DNA of 64,000 bases. It comes from Flavobacterium sp. KACC 22761. Its GTDB lineage: Bacteria > Bacteroidota > Bacteroidia > Flavobacteriales > Flavobacteriaceae. Made by a program: the position numbers and the translations under genes. The notes under the pieces are model-generated. The model was not told the origin of the DNA. It searched no databases and saw only the letters and a program-made list of their open reading frames with translations. Positions 8,646-17,993 of the stretch are shown piece after piece (position 1 is the stretch's first letter; every line of letters starts with the position of its first letter). The stretch covers positions 3,658,001 through 3,722,000 of the forward strand of contig NZ_CP139148.1 in the NCBI RefSeq assembly GCF_034058155.1, given 5' to 3'.

Positions 8646-10829
8646 TTAATAGCAATCGGTCAGTAATTGCCCATTGTTTTTATATTCGGATACATTTTTG
8701 AGTCCATTTGCAAGACATAATTCATTTAAAATAGTTTCAACATCTTTTTGCATCGCAAGTGAACCGCAAATCATGATAATACCGCCAATTTTTAATAAAT
8801 CAACAAAAAAATCAGCATCGCGTTTGATCAAATCCATTACATAAAAATGATTGTTTTCGCGTGATAAAGCCAAGTGGAAATCCTTGAGCTGGTTTTTCTG
8901 AATCATTTCAGAAGCAAATTTTTTATAGCTCAAAACCATTTCGGTTTCCATTCGGAATCCAGAATACAAATGCGTCTCCGTTTTTTTCTTGTTTTGTTCA
9001 ATCATTCCAAGAAAAGGCGCAATTCCGGTTCCGTTCGAAATCAAGGCAACTTTTGAAGCTTTTTTCGGAAAATGAAAAGCCTGATTATTGATGATTCTTG
9101 CTTTGATGACTTTTCCAGCTGTTAATTCGTTTAAAAAAACAGAACCTAATCCGTGCTGGTGCAATTTAACAACCAATTGTATATTGCCAGAATGATTTCC
9201 AATAGAATAAAGACGCTCTCTGCTGTCATTTGCAGGATAAATTGCCAATAAATCTCCCGAAGTAAATTTGGTTCTCATATTAGCTCGTAAAGTCAGCATA
9301 AAAGTTTGTTCTGATTCCGACACTAAAGTTTTGTCTAAAACCATTAATTTTTGCAGACCTTTTGGGGCATGATTGTAAAGAGAAGGTGTTGTCGATAATG
9401 AAATTCCTGTTTTGGCACTCCATAATTTAATCCATTCCACAAATTCTACTGCTGATTTATCGTTTACGGTTTGCAATTCTAAAAAGCGTTCTGCCCAATT
9501 TTGCTTTTGTAAAAGTTGATCGATTTCAACGGCAAAACCACAAAAATCTGGATACGATTTTGATCCAAAACCAACTACAGAAAAATTAATTTTTTGTTGT
9601 TGATTGTGTTTTTTCAGCATTGAAATAAATTTTCTACCATTAGATGGGGCATCTCCTAAACCGTGTGTAGATGAAAAAACAATAATATGTTCTGCTTTTG
9701 GAAAAACGGTAAAATTATTCAGTTCAGAAATGTGTGCTTTATGGCCTTGATCAATCAATTGTTTCAAAATGGCATTGGCGAAACGCAAAGTGCTTCCGTT
9801 TTCAGAACCGGCTAAAAGAATGATGGAGCTTTCTGCCGCCTTGAATTTGTTTTTGATTCGGCTAGACCTTCTTTTTAAAGTAATTGCAAAACCAGAATAG
9901 ATGAAAAATAGAATATTTAAACATGCAATGGCTAAAATAATAGCCCAAACGGCATTTATTCTTCCTGTATGAATATCCAAACTTAAATCGGCCAATTGAA
10001 TTGTCATTGGCGAAAGCTTTTCACTAACTATCGCACCCGTAACTTGGTTTACTTCAATTTCACGATCTTTTAATTCGATGATGTAATATTCCTCTGGATC
10101 ATCTGTAAAAGGAAATTCAATTTTCTTAACATCAGATAATAATGTCGTTTTGAAAATAGAAGTTTTTTTGGCTTCCGCCGAAAGTTCTGTTTTTACGGGT
10201 TTTGCTTTTTCATCTCCCATAAAGAAATTAAATCTTTCAAGAGACAAATAAGTTCCTGTAAGCGCAATAATCAAAATCGGAATTAAAGCAAGCCTTCCAA
10301 AAATAACATGATAATATTGAGCAAAATATTCTTTGATTACTTTCGAAAAGAAATTTCGAATTCCTCTTTGCCTGCTCAAGACAAGCATAAATCCTGAAAT
10401 CGAAATTAGAAATAATAAAAATGAAATCACGCCAACGAAAAAACGTCCCGTTTCGTGAAGAAATAAGGAGCGGTGAAGACTAGTGATCCATTGAATAAAT
10501 TCGCTTTTTTTTGCCGGAGTTCCTAGTATTTTCCCTGTTCTGACATCAATAAAAGATTTAATGTCATTTCCATCTTCATCAATAGCTTGAAGTGTTACAA
10601 ATTGATTGTAATCAACACTTAATTCAGTGATTTCAGCATATTTCTTTTTTAAAATTGGGAGTGTTTCTCCTAAAGTTAAGGCGCTAAAATTTTCTGTTTT
10701 GTATGGCAATGTTTTTTCCTGAACGGCATCAACAGCAAGAATAATTCCTGTTACAGATGCTAGCAGTAAAAACAAAGAAGAAAACAAAGCCAGAGCCAAG
10801 TGTGTGTAACGCCAAAAAGAAAGAGTCAT
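8646..10829 (-). CDS. PepSY-TM / flavodoxin / ferredoxin-reductase fusion (membrane NAD(P)H flavoreductase)
   Basis: 727 residues. The N-terminal half is a PepSY-associated membrane module with helices at about 8-32, 128-150, 176-196 and 290-316. Conserved His residues occur in SLHRSLFLHETGRF, YYHVIFGR and LDIHTGR. A cytoplasmic flavodoxin domain follows from about 335 (LLAGSENGSTLRFANAI, SSTHGLGDAPSNGR), then an FAD/NAD(P) oxidoreductase domain with RLYSIG near 547 and ISNGTGIAPFLGMI near 620. The architecture suggests electrons pass from NAD(P)H through FAD and FMN across the inner membrane to an extracytoplasmic acceptor. Its neighbours, ApbE and DUF2271, support that reading. It is sometimes annotated as a sulfite reductase flavoprotein, but nothing here indicates sulfite reduction. 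Confidence 0.88.
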   Translation of the reverse strand: MTLSFWRYTHLALALFSSLFLLLASVTGIILAVDAVQEKTLPYKTENFSALTLGETLPILKKKYAEITELSVDYNQFVTLQAIDEDGNDIKSFIDVRTGKILGTPAKKSEFIQWITSLHRSLFLHETGRFFVGVISFLLFLISISGFMLVLSRQRGIRNFFSKVIKEYFAQYYHVIFGRLALIPILIIALTGTYLSLERFNFFMGDEKAKPVKTELSAEAKKTSIFKTTLLSDVKKIEFPFTDDPEEYYIIELKDREIEVNQVTGAIVSEKLSPMTIQLADLSLDIHTGRINAVWAIILAIACLNILFFIYSGFAITLKRRSSRIKNKFKAAESSIILLAGSENGSTLRFANAILKQLIDQGHKAHISELNNFTVFPKAEHIIVFSSTHGLGDAPSNGRKFISMLKKHNQQQKINFSVVGFGSKSYPDFCGFAVEIDQLLQKQNWAERFLELQTVNDKSAVEFVEWIKLWSAKTGISLSTTPSLYNHAPKGLQKLMVLDKTLVSESEQTFMLTLRANMRTKFTSGDLLAIYPANDSRERLYSIGNHSGNIQLVVKLHQHGLGSVFLNELTAGKVIKARIINNQAFHFPKKASKVALISNGTGIAPFLGMIEQNKKKTETHLYSGFRMETEMVLSYKKFASEMIQKNQLKDFHLALSRENNHFYVMDLIKRDADFFVDLLKIGGIIMICGSLAMQKDVETILNELCLANGLKNVSEYKNNGQLLTDCY

Positions 10830-10865
10830 TGAATGTAAGCTATTGTAATATAATGAAATGTAATA

Positions 10866-10898
10866 AGCTTTGTCAAAATTTAAAACTTTGACAAAGCT
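10866..10898. repeat. Hairpin repeat (AGCTTTGTCAAA / TTTGACAAAGCT)
   Basis: A 33-bp inverted repeat in the gap between the DUF2271 and PepSY genes. A near-identical copy lies at 19174-19206. It may act as a partial terminator in the operon or be a dispersed genomic repeat. Confidence 0.7.
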
Positions 10899-10922
10899 AT
10901 ATTTTTTTAGTTTAAGCTAGAA

Positions 10923-11405
10923 TTAAATTTTGTTCAATCGTACGTATCTGATGTAGCCTTTTCCTTCCGTTTTATCAGCTAAACCAGCTGTTGTCAACGG
11001 AATTTCAAGATCGCTCACGTAATATTTTTGATCCTCAACAGCCGATTCAAATCGCAATTTGTATCCTTTATTGATTTTAGAATCATCAATTTCGAAAGTA
11101 GTAACACTGCGGTCACCACCAGTAACTGATGCTCCTGAGATAGCGCTGATATCGTTACCTTTTGCAGTATGAAATTTATTCCATTCTTTTAATGATTTAT
11201 ACCATTTTTTATCATCTCCCATTACATAAAGTGTTTTCTCGTAATCGCCTTTTGGATTAATTAAAGAAACCACTATATATGCACCTTCGCCCATATAGTT
11301 TGACATTTGAAGCATGCATTTGTATTTGCTCGCTTGTGCATTAGATTGAAAAGAAATAAGGCAGATAAGAACACTTGTAAGTGCGATTTTTAGAATTGAT
11401 TTCAT
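10923..11405 (-). CDS. DUF2271 protein, exported, with a flavinylation-like SGAS motif
   Basis: 160 residues. A signal peptide spans 1-23 (cleavage after SNA), so the protein is periplasmic or surface-exposed. The body is beta-rich and matches the DUF2271 type (small domain with a central GA-S/T motif and a terminal IRYVRLNK strand). Residues 90-95 read SGASVT, with an Asp at 85. This resembles the D-x-x-S/T-G-A-T/S-x-S/T motif flavinylated by ApbE in NqrC and RnfG; Ser93 would be the attachment site. The gene lies 93 bp upstream of the PepSY flavoreductase and in the same cluster as apbE. Family call is fairly firm; its role as an electron carrier is inferred. Confidence 0.75.
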   Translation of the reverse strand: MKSILKIALTSVLICLISFQSNAQASKYKCMLQMSNYMGEGAYIVVSLINPKGDYEKTLYVMGDDKKWYKSLKEWNKFHTAKGNDISAISGASVTGGDRSVTTFEIDDSKINKGYKLRFESAVEDQKYYVSDLEIPLTTAGLADKTEGKGYIRYVRLNKI

Positions 11406-11487
11406 TTTTTGTTAATTATGAATTATGAGTTATGAATTATGAGTTAAAGAATTGAATTCATAACTCATACTTCATAACTTTTTAAAT

Positions 11488-12966
11488 TTATTTTAAAAAC
11501 TCGATTGCAATATTTTGTTTTGTTAACGACTCATTTTCTTTTGCTAAAGCATAAGCACTTTCGTCAAATTCTGTTGTAAGTTCTTTTTTAGCGCCTATAG
11601 AAAGCAAATATTTCAAGATAGTATCATCTTTTGCAACCATTGCCGCTTTATGCAAAGCGGTGATTCCATCTTTGTTTTTTGCATTTACATCAATATTCAA
11701 AGGAGCTAATTTTTTAAGCAAAGATAAATCGTTTTTCGCGGCTGCAAAATGATATAAAGTGCTTCCATCTTTTTGCGGAGCAGCAAGATTTAAGCCTTTT
11801 TCTTGAAGCAGTTTTGCTTTTGCATCAAAAGTATCTTGTTTTGGATCTGGTCTATAAGCTTGTACCAAGTAAAAACCTAGATTATTTCCGTCTTTATCTT
11901 TTACATTAACATCGGCGCCTTTTCCTAAAAGAAGTGCCACAGCCTCTGGAGTTCCAGATTTTACCGCCATTGTCAAGGCCGATTCTCCTTTAGCATTCTG
12001 TAAATTGATGTTTTTAGCAACTGGCAATAAAACTTCTAAAGAACCATTTTCTCTGGCGCCTGCTGCAATCATAAACGGCGTATTTCCGTCGCTGTTTACT
12101 TTGTTTGCATCTACGCCTTTTGAAAGGAAATAAGAGAGGGTTTCTTTTTGATTTGGTTTTGCTGCTAATAAATGCAATACATTTTCGCCAGATTTTCCAG
12201 TTACAGTTGGTTTTAATTTTAATTCTTCAACTAGAAATTTATAAGCGTCAAGAGAAGTCGTTTCTCTACGGTTTCCTTGAGTTGCTATAAGAAGCGCATT
12301 GTCAGTATATTTGACTTTTCTGTCCAATAATTTTTTCAAAAGAGCAATATTTCCAGTTTTAGCTGCATAATCAAAAGCGGTGCTTCCGTTAGTATCAACG
12401 TCTTTTAGCGATAAACCTTTCGTGATTAAATAATCAGTCAGTTTTAACTCTTTATCAGAAGGAATAGCCAAAAGAAGCAAGTTTTCTCCATCTTTATATT
12501 TTTTCTTCGGATTGATTCCTGCCTTAAAAAAAGCTTCGTAAAGCGCTGGATCAAATTGCCCGCTGGTAGCAGCAAAAACAAGAGGCGTAGTCCCGTGGCT
12601 GTCCTCAAAATTAATGTCAGAACCTTTTGTAATCAAATATTGAACTAATTCAGTATTTCCTCTGTAAGCTGCCCAATGTAAATAAATACGATTGTCATGA
12701 GTAGATTTGCTTACAGGGTTTCCAGGTTGATCTAATAAAAATTTTATGCTTTCTAAAGGTGCGTCGTTGTTGATTGCAAGAGTAGTTACGTCAAAGGCAT
12801 TTGCATTAGCTGCTGCAGGATTGTTTCCTTTTGCTATTTCTGCTTTAACCGTATTCACATCTGGCGCAGTTTTCCAAAATGAAGCGTCTAATAAAGTGTT
12901 TTTTTGTTGCGCACTAACAAATAAAGCAGTAGTTAATGCCAAAGAAAGAAAGAAATTCTTTTTCAT
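11488..12966 (-). CDS. Exported ankyrin-repeat protein
   Basis: 492 residues from the ATG at 12966. I chose this over the in-frame ATG at 12990 because it gives a clean signal peptide (MKKNFFLSLALTTALFVSAQ). The rest is a near-continuous array of about a dozen ankyrin repeats of ~33 residues, with clear units such as STHDNRIYLHWAAYRGNTEL, DSHGTTPLVFAATSGQ and DKDGNNLGFYL. Ankyrin arrays are protein-binding scaffolds; export to the periplasm in a redox gene cluster suggests a partner among the DUF2271, PepSY or surface proteins. It is first in the minus-strand cluster, 82 bp before DUF2271. No catalytic domain is visible. Confidence 0.85.
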   Translation of the reverse strand: MKKNFFLSLALTTALFVSAQQKNTLLDASFWKTAPDVNTVKAEIAKGNNPAAANANAFDVTTLAINNDAPLESIKFLLDQPGNPVSKSTHDNRIYLHWAAYRGNTELVQYLITKGSDINFEDSHGTTPLVFAATSGQFDPALYEAFFKAGINPKKKYKDGENLLLLAIPSDKELKLTDYLITKGLSLKDVDTNGSTAFDYAAKTGNIALLKKLLDRKVKYTDNALLIATQGNRRETTSLDAYKFLVEELKLKPTVTGKSGENVLHLLAAKPNQKETLSYFLSKGVDANKVNSDGNTPFMIAAGARENGSLEVLLPVAKNINLQNAKGESALTMAVKSGTPEAVALLLGKGADVNVKDKDGNNLGFYLVQAYRPDPKQDTFDAKAKLLQEKGLNLAAPQKDGSTLYHFAAAKNDLSLLKKLAPLNIDVNAKNKDGITALHKAAMVAKDDTILKYLLSIGAKKELTTEFDESAYALAKENESLTKQNIAIEFLK

Positions 12967-13297
12967 ATTTTGGTATTTGTTGTTTTTCAATTTGTTAAAA
13001 GTTGTAGCTTTTTTGAGATGAAAATCATTTCTGAAAGCTATTCTATTTAGAATAAATAAAAATAACGCAAATGTAAAAATTAATCTCAGTAAATCAATTT
13101 ATTTGATGCAGAAACTTTGCTTTTAAGCATATTTTAAACCTTTTCTTCTTGAATTAGCTTTTATAAGACTAATAAGAAGAATAAAAGTTTAATTGAGATC
13201 AAAACTTTTTTATGGTGCAAAAAGCTATAATTCTGATTAAATATTAATTTAGTAGCCGTTTCCCAAAATAAAACCCTAAAATCCAAAACACTTGTAA
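12967..13297. other. Intergenic control region between the ankyrin gene and the antiporter
   Basis: 331 bp of very AT-rich sequence between divergent genes. It should hold both promoters, but I see no perfect TAnnTTTG box, strong palindrome or credible small ORF in it. Confidence 0.5.
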
Positions 13298-14899
13298 ATG
13301 GAGAATATTACTGTAATCATAATGTTGTTGTTTGGCGTTGCTTTTTTGAGCTTGATAAGCAAAAGATATAATTTCCCTATCCCGATTGTATTAGTGCTGT
13401 GTGGTGTGGCTATAAGTGTAGTTCCAGGACTTCCGGTAGTTGCTTTGAATCCAGAAGTAGTTTTTATTATCTTTTTGCCACCGCTTTTATATCATGCGGC
13501 TTGGTACACCAGCTGGTTTGAGTTTAAGAAAACAATTCGCCCTATTACGCTTGCTGCCGTCGGATTGGTTTTGTTTACAACACTTGCAGTGGCTATTGCA
13601 GCACATATGCTAATAGATGATATCTCTTGGCCGTTAGCATTTTTGCTAGGTGCAATTGTCTCACCTCCAGATGCCGTTTCTGCAACTTCAATTACAAAAG
13701 GACTTGGACTCCACCCGAGATTAATTGCGATTCTTGAAGGCGAAAGCTTGCTCAATGATGCCAGCGGTCTTGTAGCTTACAAATATGCACTTGCGGCAAT
13801 CGTAGCGGGTAATTTTGTGTTATGGGAAGCTGGATTGAACTTTTTTATCATGTCGACATTAGGCATCGCAATAGGTTTGGCTGTAGGCTATGTGATGAGC
13901 ATTATTCACACAAAATTTGTTTGCGATGATATAATCGAGGCGACATTGACACTTTTGACGCCTTTTGCTTCTTATTTGCTTGCCGAGCATTTTGAGTGCT
14001 CGGGAGTTCTTGCAGTTGTTACTACAGGACTTTTTCTTTCAGCACGATCAGGAAAGATTTTTACGCACGAGAGTCGCATGATGGCCGGTACAATCTGGAA
14101 TATTTTGACGAACATATTAAATGGACTTATTTTTATTTTAATTGGCTTGCAGCTTCGTCATATCATTTCAGGAATAAGCAATTATTCTGGAACAGCTTTG
14201 TTTATTTGGGGAGCGAGTATTAGTGCTGTTGTTATTTTGGTGCGTTTTTTATGGATTGTTCCCGCGACATTGCTTCCGAGATTTCTCAGCAAGAGAATCC
14301 GTAAGAATGAGGAATTTGATTATCGAAATATGATAATTTTTGGCTGGTCAGGAATTCGTGGTGTTGTTTCTATGGCCGCAGCATTGGCTTTGCCATTGAT
14401 GATAAATGAAAAGGAAGGATTTCCGCTCCGCAACCTAATTATATATTTAGTTTTTTGCGTCATACTTTCGACTTTGGTGATTCAAGGACTTACACTTCCG
14501 TGGCTTATTAAAAAGCTAAAAGTACAGCCATATTCAATTTTGGCAGAGGAATATCAGATTCGGAATATCATTGTTTCTGAAACGATAGCTCATATTGAAG
14601 ATAATTTTTCGCTTTTAAATGATGATTTGCTTCATAATATTAAAAGCAAATATGAAGTCAAATTTAATCGTTTGCAGAAAACAGAACTTCCCGCCAATTT
14701 CTTCGGAAAAGGAAATGTAATGGGAGGGGAGATATTTAATGATTTCACCAAACTGCAAATCGATTTACTCAATGTAGAAAGAGTAAAATTAGAAGTAATG
14801 CATAAGCAAGGTGAAGTCAATGAAGAAATTTTCAGAAAAATAGAAAAAGAGCTCGATCTTGAAGAAACACGCCTTTGGATGGAAATGTACGAGGAATAA
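13298..14899 (+). CDS. Na+/H+ antiporter, CPA1 (NhaP/YjcE-like) family
   Basis: 533 residues. About 12 membrane helices fill the first ~410 residues, followed by a ~120-residue charged cytoplasmic tail that is helical and probably regulatory. Core CPA1 motifs are present: FLPPLLYHAAW near 50, SPPDAVSATSI near 125 and GESLLNDASGLVAYK near 148, containing the cation-binding Asp residues. GWSGIRGVVSMAAALALP lies near 350. It exchanges cytoplasmic Na+ or K+ for protons and so serves pH and salt balance. It appears to be a single-gene unit. Confidence 0.94.
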   Translation: MENITVIIMLLFGVAFLSLISKRYNFPIPIVLVLCGVAISVVPGLPVVALNPEVVFIIFLPPLLYHAAWYTSWFEFKKTIRPITLAAVGLVLFTTLAVAIAAHMLIDDISWPLAFLLGAIVSPPDAVSATSITKGLGLHPRLIAILEGESLLNDASGLVAYKYALAAIVAGNFVLWEAGLNFFIMSTLGIAIGLAVGYVMSIIHTKFVCDDIIEATLTLLTPFASYLLAEHFECSGVLAVVTTGLFLSARSGKIFTHESRMMAGTIWNILTNILNGLIFILIGLQLRHIISGISNYSGTALFIWGASISAVVILVRFLWIVPATLLPRFLSKRIRKNEEFDYRNMIIFGWSGIRGVVSMAAALALPLMINEKEGFPLRNLIIYLVFCVILSTLVIQGLTLPWLIKKLKVQPYSILAEEYQIRNIIVSETIAHIEDNFSLLNDDLLHNIKSKYEVKFNRLQKTELPANFFGKGNVMGGEIFNDFTKLQIDLLNVERVKLEVMHKQGEVNEEIFRKIEKELDLEETRLWMEMYEE

Positions 14900-15012
14900 A
14901 AGCAATTAAATAATTAGAAAATTTGATAATTAGATAATTGATTTGACTCAATTTTAGAAATCCATTTAGTGTTGTAAAATAACTTATATTTACATCTCAT
15001 ATTATTTATTTC

Positions 15013-16071
15013 ATGGAAGAGAATAAACATGTAACGATCTATGATATTGCAGAGAAGTTGAATTTAGCGACTTCTACAATATCAAGAGCTTTAAAAGATC
15101 ATCATTCAATAAGTGATAAAACGATAAAAAAAGTCAAAAAAGCAGCCAAAGAAATGGGATTTGTTCCAAATACTTTGGCAGCAGGTTTGCGTGGCAATAA
15201 AACAAAGACAATTGGTGTTTTGATTCCAACGGTTACACAGCCCTTCTTGTCATCGCTAATTAGCGGTATTGAAATAACGGCGCAAAAATCGGATTATTCT
15301 GTAATTATTATGCAGTCCCATGATTCTTATCACGACGAAGTAAATATGGCCAAATCATTGTACAGCAACCGCGTAAGTGGTGTTATTTGTTCACTTGCAA
15401 TGGAAACAAGAGATACGGCACATTTTGAGCAATTTTCAAACAATAATATCCCGCTTGTATTTGTCGACAGGGTACCCAAGGATTATAATACTTTTAGAGT
15501 TGTAATTGACAATTATTCGGCTGGTTATAAAGCGACAAAGCATCTTATTGAGCAAGGCTGTCTTAGGATAGCACACTTAACTGCTGGAGCAGAATTTGGA
15601 AATCTATATAATGAAAGAAAACGAGGCTACATGGAAGCCTTAAAAGATCATAATTTGCCAATAATTGATGAATTGATTGTTGACTTGAAATCGGTTACAT
15701 ATGAAGATGGAGTAAAAGCAAGCAATAAATTATTTGATCTGAAGCCATTACCTGATGGGATTTTTGCCTCTGGAGATATTATAGCCGTAAGTGCCGTGCA
15801 AACTGCAAAGAAAAGAGGGATTAAAGTTCCAGAAGATTTGGCAGTCATTGGTTTTAATAATGATCCTATTTCTGAAATAATCGATCCTAATATTTCAACA
15901 ATTACGCATCCTGCTGAAAAAATGGGAAAAGCGGCTGCCGAAATCATCATAAAAAACTTGAAATCACTTAAAGAGAGTGAAGTGCAAGAAATCACATTCT
16001 TAAATACTGAAGTTCTTGTAAGAGAATCGTCAAAAAGAAATAAAGATAAAGACATAAAAAGTAAAGCCTAA
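15013..16071 (+). CDS. LacI family transcriptional regulator
   Basis: 352 residues. An N-terminal helix-turn-helix (residues about 8-55, VTIYDIAEKLNLATSTISRA) and a hinge helix (TLAAGLRGNKTKTIG) precede a periplasmic-binding-protein-like effector domain (about 65-335). The effector domain contains GVLIPTVTQPFLSSLISGI and FGNLYNERKRGYMEAL. LacI proteins usually control sugar use, but no sugar gene is adjacent here, so the target and ligand are unknown. The C-terminus is Lys/Ser-rich (RNKDKDIKSKA). It stands alone, 113 bp after the antiporter. Confidence 0.93.
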   Translation: MEENKHVTIYDIAEKLNLATSTISRALKDHHSISDKTIKKVKKAAKEMGFVPNTLAAGLRGNKTKTIGVLIPTVTQPFLSSLISGIEITAQKSDYSVIIMQSHDSYHDEVNMAKSLYSNRVSGVICSLAMETRDTAHFEQFSNNNIPLVFVDRVPKDYNTFRVVIDNYSAGYKATKHLIEQGCLRIAHLTAGAEFGNLYNERKRGYMEALKDHNLPIIDELIVDLKSVTYEDGVKASNKLFDLKPLPDGIFASGDIIAVSAVQTAKKRGIKVPEDLAVIGFNNDPISEIIDPNISTITHPAEKMGKAAAEIIIKNLKSLKESEVQEITFLNTEVLVRESSKRNKDKDIKSKA

Positions 16072-16223
16072 GCATTAGATTTCTAGTAACAACATTCTGA
16101 AATTTAAAAAAGAGCGTTAGCTCGATCTATATTGTAGAGCCAAATTTCAGTCAGGTTGACGTATGCATTTAATTCAAAGCATTTTTGAGCAATAAAAATT
16201 GGCGGATTCATTTTTTCCATTTT

Positions 16224-17471
16224 TTATTTTCCTATTTTAGAAGAAAGCTCCAAAATGTTTTTGCTGATAATGTTTTTGTCCGAATGCGTTTTGGCTAAAC
16301 CAAGTGCCATTTCAAAATTATGTTTCGCTTTCAAATTATCAATATCAGTATATAAATTTCCGAGTAGCGAATAATAAAAATGATTTTCGGTCAAATTCAG
16401 TTTTTCGGCTTCGATAACGGCTTTTCGTTTTCCCATAACTTTTGATAATGCAAAAGTTCGGTTTAATGCTACAATTGGCGAATATTCCAAAATGATCAAA
16501 TGATTATAGAGTTCCAGGATGCTTTTCCATTTTTCCGAGGTATCGCTTTTCAGCGTATGCCAATAAGCGATTCCGGCTTCAAGATGATATTTTGAAAGCG
16601 TATCTCCAACAGATGATTTTCCTAAGAAATAAGCGCCACGATCAATCAATTCCTGATTCCAAAGCGCTTCGTTTTGATCTTCATACAAAATAATTTCGCC
16701 GTTTTCTGAAGTTCTGGCTTCAAATCGGGAAGAGTGAAAGCACATCAGCGCCATCAGAGCATTTGTAGAAGGCAAATTTGTTGTCGCATTCTGAATCAAT
16801 AAATAGACCAGGCGCATAGCTTCGGCACAAAGATCTTTTCGTAAAGTTGTATTTTGAGAAGTAGAGTAGTAGCCTTCGGAATAAAGCAGGTAAATTGTTT
16901 TTAAAACCGTATCGATTCGGTCTTTGATGGCACCAATATTCGGACTTTCAATTTTAATGTTTTCTTCTTTGAGTTTTTCTTTGGCGCGATTTATTCGTTT
17001 GTAAATCACTTCTTTATTTGATAAAAAAGCATCTGCAATTTCGCTTATTCCAAAACCGCATAATAAATTCAATGCCAACGCAATTTGCGCTTCATCTGAA
17101 TTGCAAGGATTGCAAACTGCAAAAATCATCGCCAGCTGACTATCAGCAATATTTTGTTCTGATAAATCAATTTCGATTTCCTCACCATTTAATGGTGAAG
17201 TATATTTAATTTCAGAAACGATTTTCTTTTCGAAAATATCCGTTCGCTTAAAATGGTTTTTGGTTTTGTTTTTTGCAACCGTATAAAGCCAAGCCGTCGG
17301 ATTCTCAGGAATTCCTTTTATTGCCCAAGTCTCCGAAGCGGCCAAAAAAGTATCGCTCACAATATCCTCGGCAATTTCAATATGATGAATCCCAAACAAA
17401 CTGCAAAGCACCGAAACTATTTTTTGGTACTCTGTTCGGAATAAATTGGGTATAAGCTCTTTGTTTTCCAA
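16224..17471 (-). CDS. ECF sigma factor with C-terminal TPR-like domain (ECF42 type)
   Basis: 415 residues, about twice the size of an ordinary ECF sigma. Sigma region 2 lies at about 10-80 (HIEIAEDIVSDTFLAASETW, then PTAWLYTVAKNK) and region 4 at about 125-175 (LNLLCGFGISEIADAFLSNKE). The remaining ~220 residues form a helical, DUF6596/TPR-like extension (LLYSEGYYS, LEAGIAYWH). This layout and the adjacent YCII/DGPF gene are the signature of the ECF42 group, which has no anti-sigma factor and depends on the C-terminal domain. It follows the YCII gene by 90 bp. Target genes are expected to include the YCII gene itself. Confidence 0.92.
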   Translation of the reverse strand: MENKELIPNLFRTEYQKIVSVLCSLFGIHHIEIAEDIVSDTFLAASETWAIKGIPENPTAWLYTVAKNKTKNHFKRTDIFEKKIVSEIKYTSPLNGEEIEIDLSEQNIADSQLAMIFAVCNPCNSDEAQIALALNLLCGFGISEIADAFLSNKEVIYKRINRAKEKLKEENIKIESPNIGAIKDRIDTVLKTIYLLYSEGYYSTSQNTTLRKDLCAEAMRLVYLLIQNATTNLPSTNALMALMCFHSSRFEARTSENGEIILYEDQNEALWNQELIDRGAYFLGKSSVGDTLSKYHLEAGIAYWHTLKSDTSEKWKSILELYNHLIILEYSPIVALNRTFALSKVMGKRKAVIEAEKLNLTENHFYYSLLGNLYTDIDNLKAKHNFEMALGLAKTHSDKNIISKNILELSSKIGK

Positions 17472-17561
17472 TTATGAGTTTTGAGTTATGAGTTTTGAGT
17501 TTTGAATTATGAGTTTTGAATTATCAACTCCTAATTCATAACTCAAAACTCATAATTATTT
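17472..17561. repeat. Degenerate ATTATGAGTTTTGAGTT repeat tract
   Basis: Tandem copies of TTATGAGTT/TTTTGAGTT face inverted copies (AACTCATAA, AACTCAAAACTCA), so the tract can fold into a long hairpin. Similar tracts lie at 11407-11480 and 28636-28660. It separates the YCII gene from the sigma gene. Confidence 0.6.
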
Positions 17562-17900
17562 TTAAACCGCCATTCTGATTTCAACATTGCCTCCAAAGTT
17601 CAAGACAGGGCAATCTTGGGCAATTGCAGTGGCTTCATCATAATCTTTGGCTTTAATAACGATTAATCCACCAATAGATTCTTTGATTTCTACAAAAGGT
17701 CCGTCGGTAATTCCTTTGTTTGAAGTTACCAGTTTTCCCTTTCCGTCCCAGCGTTGTAAAGGTCTGGCTAATTTATCTTGAGCAGCAAGACTTCCAAACC
17801 AGTTTTGCCATTGTTGCAAATGTTGCTGATATTCTTCTGGCGAAGGCTGGAGTTCTTTGGTTGTAAAATCTCTTCTGAAAATTAATATGAATTCGTTCAT
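17562..17900 (-). CDS. YCII-related (DGPF) domain protein
   Basis: 112 residues from the ATG at 17900. A longer in-frame start at 17972 adds 24 residues unlike the family, so I rejected it. The protein begins MNEFILIFRRD and carries the DGPF signature (KGITDGPFVEIKESIGGLIVI) at about 62-82, then a ferredoxin-like YCII fold. The biochemical function of DGPF proteins is not settled. They are the standard partners and targets of ECF42 sigma factors such as the one directly downstream. Confidence 0.9.
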   Translation of the reverse strand: MNEFILIFRRDFTTKELQPSPEEYQQHLQQWQNWFGSLAAQDKLARPLQRWDGKGKLVTSNKGITDGPFVEIKESIGGLIVIKAKDYDEATAIAQDCPVLNFGGNVEIRMAV

Positions 17901-17993
17901 TTTGTTTCGTTTAAATGATTTATAAAAAAGAAAGCTGTTTTTATAATGATATAAATTTAGTGTTTTTACCAAAATAAAAACAGCCCAGTTTAT

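Noticed and set aside
8646..10829. Assignment of the PepSY fusion as sulfite reductase flavoprotein
   Set aside because: The flavodoxin and reductase domains are generic; the PepSY membrane half and the apbE and DUF2271 neighbours point to transmembrane electron transfer, and no sulfite reductase hemoprotein is nearby.
17472..17561. CRISPR-like array from repeated ATTATGAGTTTTGAG units
   Set aside because: Units are short and degenerate, without uniform spacers, and no cas genes are present; it is a low-complexity palindromic tract.
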